From NCBI GenBank assembly GCA_018971765.1, contig JAGXAA010000031.1, positions 1 to 10,168 of the forward strand: 10,168 nt of DNA, given 5' to 3'. This DNA is from Patescibacteria group bacterium. Lineage in GTDB: Bacteria; Patescibacteriota; Minisyncoccia; Phycocordibacterales; GWA1-40-21. A program made the position numbers and the translations under genes. This document shows, piece by piece, positions 5,072 through 10,168 of this stretch (position 1 is the stretch's first letter; each line of letters begins with the position of its first letter). The notes under the pieces are model-generated. The model ran no database searches. It saw only the letters and a program-made list of their open reading frames with translations, and was not told the origin of the DNA.

Positions 5072-5467
5072 ATGACTCTTATTTATATACTACTTACAAT
5101 TATTGCAATTGGTGTCCTGTTACTAAGTGAAGAAGGTAAAAGTATTTTAAGGAGTATTTGGATCATACCAGTAATTGCAGGGGTGGGGTTTGTTGGTTTT
5201 TATCTCATTATTGGAGGTATTGCTTTTTTCAGAACAGATTCTTTCAAATGGTTTTATGAAAATTTACTTCCGTGGATTTTCATAGGATTGTTGATTTCTT
5301 ATGGGATTTATTGGATATCAAAAAATTTCAAAAAAATTATCAAAATATTTAAAACACTTGGTCAAAATGCTTGGGTAAAAAGGGACAAAGGCTCTATCTT
5401 TTTAATCATCCTATTGTTAACAATAATTTCTTCTTGGGTAACCGCACTGATACTTGCATCTCAGTGA
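5072..5467 (+). CDS. Hypothetical four-helix membrane protein
   Basis: I do not recognise this 131-aa protein. It has four hydrophobic segments, at about residues 2-19, 28-53, 66-83 and 107-129. Between them is a Phe/Trp-rich loop (FFRTDSFKWFYENLLPW) and a basic stretch (KNFKKIIKIFKTLGQNAWVKRDKG) between the third and fourth helices, presumably cytoplasmic. A GGTGA ribosome binding site lies seven bases upstream of the ATG. It is clearly more A+T-rich than the SOD and MBL genes on its left, suggesting later arrival. It is followed after 33 bases by another small membrane protein on the same strand, and the two may form a unit. Confidence 0.7.
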   Translation: MTLIYILLTIIAIGVLLLSEEGKSILRSIWIIPVIAGVGFVGFYLIIGGIAFFRTDSFKWFYENLLPWIFIGLLISYGIYWISKNFKKIIKIFKTLGQNAWVKRDKGSIFLIILLLTIISSWVTALILASQ

Positions 5468-5500
5468 TGCAGATTTATATTATTAATAATTAATAAAATT

Positions 5501-5701
5501 ATGAAAAAAAATATTTCATGGCAAGTGCTTCTTGGTTTAGGTTTGGCTCTCGATTTAATCGGTCGTTTCTTAGAGGGGACAGTTTTTCATGCTATTGGTG
5601 TCCTTGGCGATTTATTATTTTTGTTTGGTGTAATTAATTTAATTACAACTCTAATAATAAAAAGGAAAGTAAATAAAAATATTTCTAAACCAACTGAGTA
5701 A
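5501..5701 (+). CDS. Hypothetical two-helix membrane protein
   Basis: A 66-aa protein of unknown function. It begins MKKNISWQVLLGLGLALDLI and has two hydrophobic helices (about residues 7-22 and 31-52). The C-terminal tail is basic and polar (KRKVNKNISKPTE). The ATG follows an extremely AT-rich 33-base gap after the preceding membrane protein gene. I see no clear Shine-Dalgarno sequence. The hydrophobic periodicity and the matching strand and composition support a real gene, but its small size keeps confidence moderate. Confidence 0.6.
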   Translation: MKKNISWQVLLGLGLALDLIGRFLEGTVFHAIGVLGDLLFLFGVINLITTLIIKRKVNKNISKPTE

Positions 5702-5764
5702 TTTCAATATTCATATCTCTCAAGCACAATTACTTGTTGGCGAATGTGAAATTTGAGTAAATCG

Positions 5765-5773
5765 TGTTATATT
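5765..5773 (+). promoter_or_regulatory. Extended -10 of the small basic protein gene
   Basis: TG-T-TATATT (5765-5773) lies seven bases before the ATG at 5781. The nearer ATG at 5775 is only one base beyond the -10 box and so would not be on a transcript from here. This favours the 5781 start. No clear -35 is visible. Confidence 0.45.
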
Positions 5774-5780
5774 TATGACC

Positions 5781-5954
5781 ATGAGTAAAAAAATTCACAA
5801 AAAAAGAGGAGACACATTGGTAAAAACCATAGAAAAAAAATATGGAGTCGATTTAGACTATCGATCTGATGCTCAACTGCATACAGTTTTAAAAAAAGAA
5901 GGGTTACCATCCCTTTCCAAACTGCTTAAGATGACGCAAAAAAAGTCTGCTTGA
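5781..5954 (+). CDS. Small basic protein, first gene of a two-gene unit with a HEPN-like protein
   Basis: A 57-aa product (59 aa if the ATG at 5775 is used), beginning MSKKIHKKRGDTLVKTIEKK. It is strongly basic in the first 20 residues, then reads KYGVDLDYRSDAQLHTVLKKEG followed by LPSLSKLLKMTQKKSA. The pattern suggests a short basic arm followed by two or three amphipathic helices. I do not recognise the family. The stop at 5952-5954 is only four bases before the next ATG, so the two genes are almost certainly translated from one mRNA. In position and size it fits an antitoxin or a partner protein preceding a larger effector, but that role is inferred from arrangement only. Confidence 0.6.
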   Translation: MSKKIHKKRGDTLVKTIEKKYGVDLDYRSDAQLHTVLKKEGLPSLSKLLKMTQKKSA

Positions 5955-5958
5955 ATTT

Positions 5959-6501
5959 ATGGACGACCTCGACTTCATAAAAGATAATGAGCTTCGAAAA
6001 ACATTAGAGGATTCTATTGAATATATTTTCGCGCTTTCTGAACAATCAAAAGATGCCAGGCAGAAAGAGATATATCGGGAAGAAACATACAGGGTCATAA
6101 TTTTATACGTTGTGTCCGTCATAGAAGCCGTACTGCTTTATTTCTATAAAGTGCGTGGAGAAAAAATCGAGTACATTGAATATAAATTTGTGCAGACCTT
6201 ACCTTTAGAATATGAGCATCGTGAAAAAATAGGTTTACCGATAGTGATTGCTGTCCAAGAGAGATTGGACAAGAAAGAACATCAAATCGGTCTGTATGAT
6301 CTCGTAACTTTTTTTAAGATCAAAAAACTTATACAAGAAAAGACCGCCGATGATATTTTAGAATTAAACGATGTTAGAAATACTTTTCACCTTAGCAAAC
6401 CTCGCGCTAAAAATTGCGATCTGAAAAGAGTTGAATCTGCTCTTAATCTACTGGTGCATACGATTAGACGAGCTCCTGAAGCTTTGAAAAATAAATCATA
6501 A
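5959..6501 (+). CDS. HEPN-like protein
   Basis: A 180-aa largely helical protein that I cannot place in a named family. Near residue 50 a helix reads VIILYVVSVIEAVLLYFYKV, with a buried Glu56 of the kind often found in HEPN helices. Close to the C-terminus is LNDVRNTFHLSKPR, holding Arg140, Asn141 and His144. This resembles the RN...H motif of HEPN ribonucleases, although the spacing is R-x3-H rather than the commoner R-x4-6-H. The gene starts four bases after the small basic protein gene and shares its strand, giving the two-gene layout common in toxin-antitoxin and abortive-infection modules. It lies next to a second, typical HEPN/MNT pair on the other strand. RNase activity is a guess from the motif. 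Confidence 0.7.
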   Translation: MDDLDFIKDNELRKTLEDSIEYIFALSEQSKDARQKEIYREETYRVIILYVVSVIEAVLLYFYKVRGEKIEYIEYKFVQTLPLEYEHREKIGLPIVIAVQERLDKKEHQIGLYDLVTFFKIKKLIQEKTADDILELNDVRNTFHLSKPRAKNCDLKRVESALNLLVHTIRRAPEALKNKS

Positions 6502-6540
6502 TAACTTTATAGCGATACTCTGATTCATACACAAGTTTAA

Positions 6541-6697
6541 CTAATCTTTCACAAGGATGATGCTTCCATTTTGAGTCATCCTATAAATCACCACCCCATA
6601 TGCCAAATAAACACCGACCATAAGCCACGCGGGAAAATACGGGACGGAAATTGAGGCGAAAGGGAGCGAGGAGAAAATTTCCACGACTTTGAGATCG
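6541..6697 (-). pseudogene. Broken comEC tail, a remnant duplicate of the comEC 3' end
   Basis: Read on minus, this gives DLKVVEIFSSLPFASISVPY, then FPAWLMVGVYLAYGVVIYRM and a short different tail ending in TAG (6543-6541). It matches the last 40 or so residues of the intact ComEC at 7378-8883 at about three quarters of positions. At DNA level 6575-6697 aligns with 7400-7522 without gaps, with about 21 mismatches in 123 bases. There is no start codon, and an in-frame stop lies just upstream. The reading frame is preserved and the protein changes are mostly conservative, so it was under selection before it was cut off. Homology stops four bases from the hepT stop codon. Confidence 0.85.
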
Positions 6698-6701
6698 CAA
6701 A

Positions 6702-7031
6702 CTAAAATTTCTTAACTGTTTGCAGTTTAGATTTGAGAATAGGAACATCGCCGATTATTGTGTTCCATACCACATCCAGATCAACTTCAAAATAATCATG
6801 AACGGCTTTGTCTCTGAATCCTGCAATATCTTTCCACGGCAAGTCTATTGAACTTTTAGTTTTAACGGAAATCTTTTTTGAAATCTCTCCGATAAGCATA
6901 AGTTGCATAATTACCGCGCTTTGTGTCTTTTCATCCGAGCCAAAATTTGCGCGATTCATGTCGGCAGTGAAGATTTCTATTTTTCGGACAGCATCCAACA
7001 TCTGTTGAATGTACACATTATCATCTTTCAT
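6702..7031 (-). CDS. hepT: HepT-like HEPN ribonuclease toxin (DUF86)
   Basis: HepT toxins are HEPN ribonucleases that act on RNA until modified by their partner MntA. This 109-aa protein has the usual DUF86 length and layout: YIQQMLDAVRKIEIFTADM at the N-terminus, MQLMLIGEISKKIS in the middle (about residues 42-55), and the catalytic motif GFRDKAVHDYF (71-81). That gives Arg73, His78 and Tyr80, matching RX4HXY exactly; the Tyr is the residue adenylylated by MntA in characterised pairs. The start ATG at 7031-7029 overlaps the end of the mntA-like gene by 11 bases, consistent with translational coupling. The stop at 6704-6702 is four bases from a broken comEC tail. Function is inferred from family. 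Confidence 0.93.
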   Translation of the reverse strand: MKDDNVYIQQMLDAVRKIEIFTADMNRANFGSDEKTQSAVIMQLMLIGEISKKISVKTKSSIDLPWKDIAGFRDKAVHDYFEVDLDVVWNTIIGDVPILKSKLQTVKKF

Positions 7032-7308
7032 ATATTGTTTTTAAATCTGATTGTATGTATGGTCGAACGAACTTGTTAATGCTGTTTTCGGTGACCAAAT
7101 CCACTTTCCGGTCAAGTTTTTTTTCTATTTCTCGTACCAATCCCATATAAGCAAACATGCCCATCGGCTTTCCAAGAGAAACCATAATATCAACATCGCT
7201 TTTTGGACTATCGTCCCCGCGCGAAACAGAGCCGAAGACAGCGGCTCGCTTAATGCCATATTTTTTAAGAACCGGCGATATTTTATTTTTCATTTCTAGC
7301 ACATTCAT
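7021..7308 (-). CDS. mntA: MntA-like minimal nucleotidyltransferase antitoxin
   Basis: MntA proteins transfer AMP to the partner HepT and so neutralise it. This 95-aa protein has the minimal nucleotidyltransferase core. AAVFGSVSRGDDSPKSDVDI (about residues 22-41) contains the GSX10DXD signature, with Gly26-Ser27 and the metal-binding Asp38 and Asp40. The third carboxylate is Asp70 in RKVDLVTE. It is upstream of and overlaps hepT by 11 bases, the standard order in known MntA-HepT pairs. The ATG at 7308-7306 is preceded, after six bases, by TGATAGAAT and has no ribosome binding site. A Met at residue 6 is an alternative start. The pair lies between the intact comEC and a duplicate of the comEC tail. 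Confidence 0.93.
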   Translation of the reverse strand: MNVLEMKNKISPVLKKYGIKRAAVFGSVSRGDDSPKSDVDIMVSLGKPMGMFAYMGLVREIEKKLDRKVDLVTENSINKFVRPYIQSDLKTIYER

Positions 7309-7314
7309 AAAAAT

Positions 7315-7323
7315 ATTCTATCA
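7315..7323 (-). promoter_or_regulatory. Extended -10 of the mntA-hepT operon, leaderless spacing
   Basis: Minus strand TG-A-TAGAAT (7323-7315), then six bases, then the mntA ATG. TTGCTA (7344-7339) lies 18 bases upstream of the hexamer as a possible -35. A second possible promoter further up is TTGACT (7371-7366), 17 bases, TGTATT (7348-7343). The comEC stop is only 69 bases away, so readthrough from comEC is also possible. Confidence 0.6.
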
Positions 7324-7377
7324 TTATTTTCAACGATTTAGCAATACAATATAGCACACAAAAGGAGTCAAAGGTCT

Positions 7378-8883
7378 TTAGTTTTTGATATTCTCGGCAG
7401 TTATCCTGTGAATAATAATTCCATACACGAAATAAATCCCGACCATAAGCCACGCGGGGGAATACGGGACGGATATTGAAGCGAAAGGGAGCGAAGAGAA
7501 AATTTCCACTACCTTGAGCTCGTAGGAGAGGAAGGCGTAAGAGGCGAAGGCGAACGGGATCGAGAGAGCGACGCTAATGAATGATATCGCGCCGGTGAGG
7601 AATCCGAAAAGCATCGTGAGAGGGATGAATGCCAAGATGAGAATATTGACCGGCAGTCCGACGAGCGAGAGCTCCCCCATTTTGTATAAAAGGAGTGGTA
7701 AGACGAAAATCTGGGTGGAAACAGTCGCGGTGGCGAATTCGCGGAGTTTGAATTTCGCCGGAATGAATTGCAATTTCTTCTCAACTATCGGCGAAACATA
7801 AATCAAAGCGAGTGTGGCTAGAAAAGAAAGTTGGAATGAAGAATCAAAAACAAGAATCTTTGGATTTTGAATAAGCATAAAAAGCCCAACGATGATGAGG
7901 GCGCGAGTGATGTCATATTGCCTCCTCGTCGCTTTGGCAAGGACGACCAAGAGCGCCATCGCCGAAGCGCGGATGACGGTCGCACTTCCGCCTGTCATAA
8001 TTGCGAACAAAATAATTCCCAACGCCCCTAAAGAGATACTGCCGAATTTCGGAAGGAAAGAGAAAGCGGACATAATCGCTTCGGCGACTATCGTGATGTT
8101 GTAGCCGGACAATACGACGATGTGAATTACCCCCGCCTTTCTGAAATCCGCGAGTAAATCCTTGCCGAGCGATTGTTTAGCTCCGAGAAGTAGTCCGCTC
8201 AAAAGCGACGAATGTGGCTCGGGTATGGACTGACTGAAATTGCCGATGAATATATTTTTAAATTCATAGAGTTTTGTTTTGATAAAATTGCCGTTCCCTT
8301 GCGAGATCAGTTCGACTTTTGGAAACGCTATCTCATAGAGAATGTCGTCTTTCGCCAGATAGGAAGCATAGTCAAAAGATTTCCCATTTTCACTTTGAAA
8401 ATTTTTCGGCTTTTGGAGTTTGCCTTCTATCTTCAAAAGGTCGCCGTAGCGGTATTCAGGATAAAAATCAGTTATCATTATTCCCCTGCCTTTCGCCGAA
8501 AAAATTTTCCCGTCCTCTACCAAGTTTTTAAAATTCAAAGTAAGTTTGACTCCGTTCTCTCTTTTGTCCGGCTCGTCCAAAACGACACCCTCAATAAGGA
8601 CTTTCTGTCCCAAATGTTTGTCCAACATCGCATCGCGCGCGGGCAAATCTTTTATCTCGTAGCGCAAGAGCCCCAGAGCGAAAGCGAAGATAAAAAAAGA
8701 GGCGAGAAAAATTGTCTTCTTATTCACCGCGTCAGCCAATAAAAATTTCCCGTAAATAAATACCGCCAAAGCAATCACAAGCGACAAAAGAAAAAAGGAA
8801 AATCCCATTTTATGAAACGAGTTTAAAAACACCCCTCCCGTGAATCCGAAAGCGAAGATATAAAACGGTTTAAGATTGCCCAT
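7378..8883 (-). CDS. comEC: ComEC/Rec2 DNA-uptake channel without the MBL domain
   Basis: ComEC forms the inner-membrane channel through which single-stranded DNA enters in natural transformation. The 501-aa product has an N-terminal membrane region and DUF4131-type OB-like domain (about residues 25-185, with GVVLDEPDKRENGVKLTL and NGKSFDYASYLAKDDI). The multi-helix Competence domain follows (about 225-490), with the signature SGLLLGAKQSLGKDLLADFR and then KAGVIHIVVLSGYNIT. The protein ends after the last membrane helix, without the C-terminal MBL domain; that domain is a separate gene at 3511-4362. I place the start at ATG 8883-8881. An in-frame TTG lies two codons upstream, but the -10 box TGCTAGTAT sits six bases before the ATG. 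A diverged duplicate of its 3' end lies at 6575-6697. Confidence 0.93.
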   Translation of the reverse strand: MGNLKPFYIFAFGFTGGVFLNSFHKMGFSFFLLSLVIALAVFIYGKFLLADAVNKKTIFLASFFIFAFALGLLRYEIKDLPARDAMLDKHLGQKVLIEGVVLDEPDKRENGVKLTLNFKNLVEDGKIFSAKGRGIMITDFYPEYRYGDLLKIEGKLQKPKNFQSENGKSFDYASYLAKDDILYEIAFPKVELISQGNGNFIKTKLYEFKNIFIGNFSQSIPEPHSSLLSGLLLGAKQSLGKDLLADFRKAGVIHIVVLSGYNITIVAEAIMSAFSFLPKFGSISLGALGIILFAIMTGGSATVIRASAMALLVVLAKATRRQYDITRALIIVGLFMLIQNPKILVFDSSFQLSFLATLALIYVSPIVEKKLQFIPAKFKLREFATATVSTQIFVLPLLLYKMGELSLVGLPVNILILAFIPLTMLFGFLTGAISFISVALSIPFAFASYAFLSYELKVVEIFSSLPFASISVPYSPAWLMVGIYFVYGIIIHRITAENIKN

Positions 8884-8889
8884 TCTCAA

Positions 8890-8898
8890 ATACTAGCA
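8890..8898 (-). promoter_or_regulatory. Extended -10 of comEC, leaderless spacing
   Basis: Minus strand TG-C-TAGTAT (8898-8890), then six bases (TTGAGA), then the ATG at 8883-8881. No Shine-Dalgarno sequence and no clear -35 are seen. This element is the main reason for preferring the ATG over the upstream TTG. Confidence 0.55.
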
Positions 8899-8906
8899 TT
8901 TCTTCT

Positions 8907-8950
8907 TTGACTTATTAAAAATATAATTTATTCTAAGATAAGAAAGGAGG
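8907..8950 (+). promoter_or_regulatory. Promoter and strong ribosome binding site of the 8960 gene
   Basis: TTGACT (8907-8912), 16 bases, TATTCT (8929-8934). A perfect TATAAT (8922-8927) with TTTCTT 17 bases upstream is an alternative. A full AAGGAGG (8944-8950) lies nine bases before the ATG. It is the only strong Shine-Dalgarno sequence I see in the window. Confidence 0.6.
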
Positions 8951-8959
8951 TTTTTATAA

Positions 8960-9175
8960 ATGATAATTTTTTCAGCGGTACTTGTCGCAATCCTTCCATT
9001 TTTGCTCTTTTTTAACAGTTTGAAGTTATATAAAAATATTAAATTGGTTAAGCTGGCGGCGAAAGGTTTTATTGAAACGGTCATTTTCATGATTGCTTTA
9101 GGACTGAATAATGATTATTCGTTGAGACATCTGGATGAATACGAGAGACAATCATTCTTGGACGGAGAAGGTTAA
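8960..9175 (+). CDS. Hypothetical small membrane protein with a strong ribosome binding site
   Basis: A 71-aa protein of unknown family. A hydrophobic N-terminal helix (about residues 2-19) is followed by a basic segment (KLYKNIKLVKLAAKG) and a second hydrophobic stretch (about 37-49). A charged C-terminal tail follows (NDYSLRHLDEYERQSFLDGEG). Gene structure is strongly supported: a promoter, AAGGAGG nine bases from the ATG, and an intrinsic terminator whose stem begins inside the stop codon. The tidy single-gene unit between divergent comEC and convergent rnhA suggests an independently and perhaps highly expressed small protein. Its role cannot be inferred. Confidence 0.8.
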   Translation: MIIFSAVLVAILPFLLFFNSLKLYKNIKLVKLAAKGFIETVIFMIALGLNNDYSLRHLDEYERQSFLDGEG

Positions 9176-9211
9176 TCGGGACAAGCCCTGTTGGACTTGT
9201 CCCGATTTTTT
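9174..9211 (+). terminator. Intrinsic terminator of the 8960 gene
   Basis: A 12-bp perfect stem (9174-9185 with 9196-9207), a 10-base loop, and a run of six Ts (9206-9211). The left arm overlaps the stop codon TAA (9173-9175), and the T-run reaches the stop of the convergent rnhA gene (9212-9210). Confidence 0.92.
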
Positions 9212-9935
9212 ATTCCATCCATTCTTTCTCAATTTGTTCCTCCTCTTCCGCGCTCAGCGCTTTTTTGAATTTTGCTCCGCTTTTGCCTTTGACTCTTTTT
9301 TCGCATTCTTCCCACGATTTGTGTTTCATAATTATTCCATCAATCATACTTAAATACGAATACGCTTTCGCTTTTGAACGTGATTTATTTTTCTTGTTTT
9401 TATTTCCAACAGGAGAAACATCTGATAAATCAAAAAGTGAAACCGGGTAATCAGATAAAGATCCTCTATATAGGGAAGGAATATTTCCATCAGCAAAAGA
9501 TGTCGCGATCTCATCGCATCTTTCATTACCCGGAGTTCCGCTGTGCCCCGCGACATATTTCCATTCGATTTTTTTCCCTGCCACGAGTGAAAATAATTCT
9601 TCCCACAAATCGCGATTTACAACATCTTCTTTCTGCGAGGTCTGCCAATTATTTTTTCTCCATCCGTAAACCCATTTTGTAATTCCGTTTATCACATAAC
9701 TTGAGTCGGTATGAATCAAAATCTTTTCGGCGGTCGTAAAATTATTTTTTGAAACAAAAGACAGGGCGGATATAGCGCCAGTGAGTTCCATTCTGTTATT
9801 AGTCGTGTGTTCTTCCCCGCCGCCGAGCTCAACGACTTCTTTTTCTGATGAAACTATGATAACGCCCCACCCTCCCTGTCCCGGGTTTCCTCTTGACGCA
9901 CCATCACTCCAGATTAGTATTTCATCTTTTGTCAT
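9210..9935 (-). CDS. rnhA: Ribonuclease HI with a C-terminal hybrid-binding-like domain
   Basis: RNase HI cleaves the RNA strand of RNA-DNA hybrids. The 241-aa product has the full catalytic set: Asp11 (IWSDGASRGNPG), Glu50 (TTNNRMELTGAI), Asp77 (IHTDSSYVINGI), His131 and Asp141 (AGHSGTPGNERCDEIA). The catalytic domain ends near residue 150. After a linker rich in Lys, Asn and Ser (178-190), residues 192-236 (YSYLSMIDG, KSWEECEKRVKGKSGAKFKK) resemble the hybrid-binding/viroplasmin domain that eukaryotic RNase H1 carries at its N-terminus. The start is the ATG at 9935-9933, six bases after TGTTATAAT. The frame is open 25 codons further upstream, but those codons run through the promoter and a palindrome. 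It lies downstream of recJ. Confidence 0.93.
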   Translation of the reverse strand: MTKDEILIWSDGASRGNPGQGGWGVIIVSSEKEVVELGGGEEHTTNNRMELTGAISALSFVSKNNFTTAEKILIHTDSSYVINGITKWVYGWRKNNWQTSQKEDVVNRDLWEELFSLVAGKKIEWKYVAGHSGTPGNERCDEIATSFADGNIPSLYRGSLSDYPVSLFDLSDVSPVGNKNKKNKSRSKAKAYSYLSMIDGIIMKHKSWEECEKRVKGKSGAKFKKALSAEEEEQIEKEWME

Positions 9936-9941
9936 AGAAAA

Positions 9942-9950
9942 ATTATAACA
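9942..9950 (-). promoter_or_regulatory. Extended consensus -10 of rnhA, leaderless spacing
   Basis: Minus strand TG-T-TATAAT (9950-9942), a perfect -10 with TG, then six bases, then the rnhA ATG. No ribosome binding site is seen. Confidence 0.7.
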
Positions 9951-9964
9951 CAGTGAATCCGCAA

Positions 9965-10013
9965 AATTTGGTACTCCGACTACCAAGTCGCTTGGTAGTC
10001 GGAGTACCAAATT
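9965..10013. terminator. 23-bp perfect palindrome between recJ and rnhA
   Basis: Arms 9965-9987 and 9991-10013 are perfect reverse complements with a TCG loop. On minus the stem ends AATT and is followed by TT, a weak U-tract that could terminate recJ. The recJ stop (10014-10012) overlaps the outer end of the stem. The rnhA promoter lies 15 bases beyond it. Confidence 0.75.
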
Positions 10014-10168
10014 AAGAAATTAAAATATCCACGATGCGGAGTCTCAATTCCGGAAAATTTCGGAACATTGATTTCTCCATCGTGGCGACCAGATTTATTT
10101 TTTCTCCTTCTTTGAGTTCTATTCCCCACTCGTCGCCTTTCATAAAAAAACCGATGGCGGAAATATTT
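10012..10168 (-). CDS. recJ: Single-stranded-DNA exonuclease RecJ, C-terminal end (partial)
   Basis: The last 51 codons of a gene that continues beyond the right edge. The peptide reads NISAIGFFMKGDEWGIELKE, then GEKINLVATMEKSMFRNFPE and LRLRIVDILIS-stop. This matches the C-terminal OB-like domain of RecJ, which typically has 'AIGF.M......L..G..ID....LE...F.G...LQL.I.DI'. RecJ is the 5'-3' single-strand exonuclease of recombination and mismatch repair. The fragment is short and holds none of the catalytic DHH motifs, so the call rests on the pattern and on its position upstream of rnhA. Its stop codon lies at the end of a 23-bp palindrome. Confidence 0.7.
   Translation of the reverse strand, partial: NISAIGFFMKGDEWGIELKEGEKINLVATMEKSMFRNFPELRLRIVDILIS

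Noticed and set aside
6541..6697. Independent small gene for the comEC-like tail
   Set aside because: No start codon precedes the homologous part and an in-frame stop lies just upstream, so it is a remnant and not a gene.
8212..8742. Plus-strand reading frame of 176 codons inside comEC
   Set aside because: It is wholly antisense to conserved ComEC sequence. It has no ribosome binding site and no recognisable domain.
9936..10010. Upstream start for RNase HI near 10010
   Set aside because: The extra codons would translate the 23-bp palindrome and the consensus -10 box. The ATG at 9935 gives the normal RNase HI N-terminus.
1..10168. CRISPR array, insertion sequence or transposase gene
   Set aside because: No regularly spaced direct repeats and no transposase or integrase motifs were seen on either strand.

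Overview
The window looks like chromosomal DNA from a Patescibacteria/CPR bacterium, most likely a Parcubacteria-type lineage. This is inferred from the form of the proteins, not from a database search. Ribosomal protein S12 carries the long N-terminal insertion and L28 has the CPITKK/ATQFNPTGKVRKY form that I associate with that group. There is also an orphan PemK/MazF toxin with a 'WHKKKK' leader, a short site-2 protease, a ComEC without its metallo-beta-lactamase domain, and an SOD with 'VDEHHIGNL'. Core genes have mixed base composition. Several accessory genes are clearly richer in A+T.

Layout. 1-349 (-): N-terminus of fusA (EF-G), cut by the window edge. 483-791 (-): small membrane protein set inside the str operon. 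823-1293 (-): rpsG. 1322-1735 (-): rpsL. 1757-1788: hairpin plus U-tract in the rpsL leader. 1845-2459 (-): M50 site-2 protease. 2454-2610: divergent promoter region and a 100-bp imperfect inverted repeat. 2611-2853 (+): rpmB. 2928-3054: possible small RNA or terminator zone, antisense to the toxin 3' end. 3022-3420 (-): PemK/MazF toxin. 3511-4362 (-): ComEC-type MBL hydrolase. 4422-5015 (+): Fe/Mn superoxide dismutase. 5072-5467 and 5501-5701 (+): two small membrane proteins. 5781-5954 and 5959-6501 (+): a small basic protein followed by a HEPN-like protein. 6541-6697 (-): broken comEC tail. 6702-7308 (-): HepT/MntA toxin-antitoxin pair. 7378-8883 (-): comEC. 8960-9175 (+): small membrane protein with a strong ribosome binding site and a terminator. 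9210-9935 (-): RNase HI with a C-terminal hybrid-binding-like domain. 10012-10168 (-): C-terminus of recJ.

How the genes fit together. The left end is the translation core (str operon, L28). The right end is nucleic-acid handling: the DNA-uptake channel ComEC, its detached MBL nuclease domain, RNase HI and RecJ. Between the two halves of the ComEC system lies an accessory zone of about 3 kb with an SOD, small membrane proteins and two HEPN-type modules.

Most notable observations. (1) Four genes (mazF-like, mntA, comEC, rnhA) have an extended -10 element TGnTAnnAT exactly six bases before the ATG and no ribosome binding site, which suggests leaderless transcripts. (2) The MntA/HepT pair is bracketed by two ungapped, roughly 83% identical copies of the comEC 3' end, which is a footprint of insertion or recombination. 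(3) A small basic protein plus HEPN-like protein forms a tight two-gene unit that I cannot assign to a known system. (4) The orphan MazF-like toxin has a promoter-like, hairpin-rich antisense segment over its 3' end.
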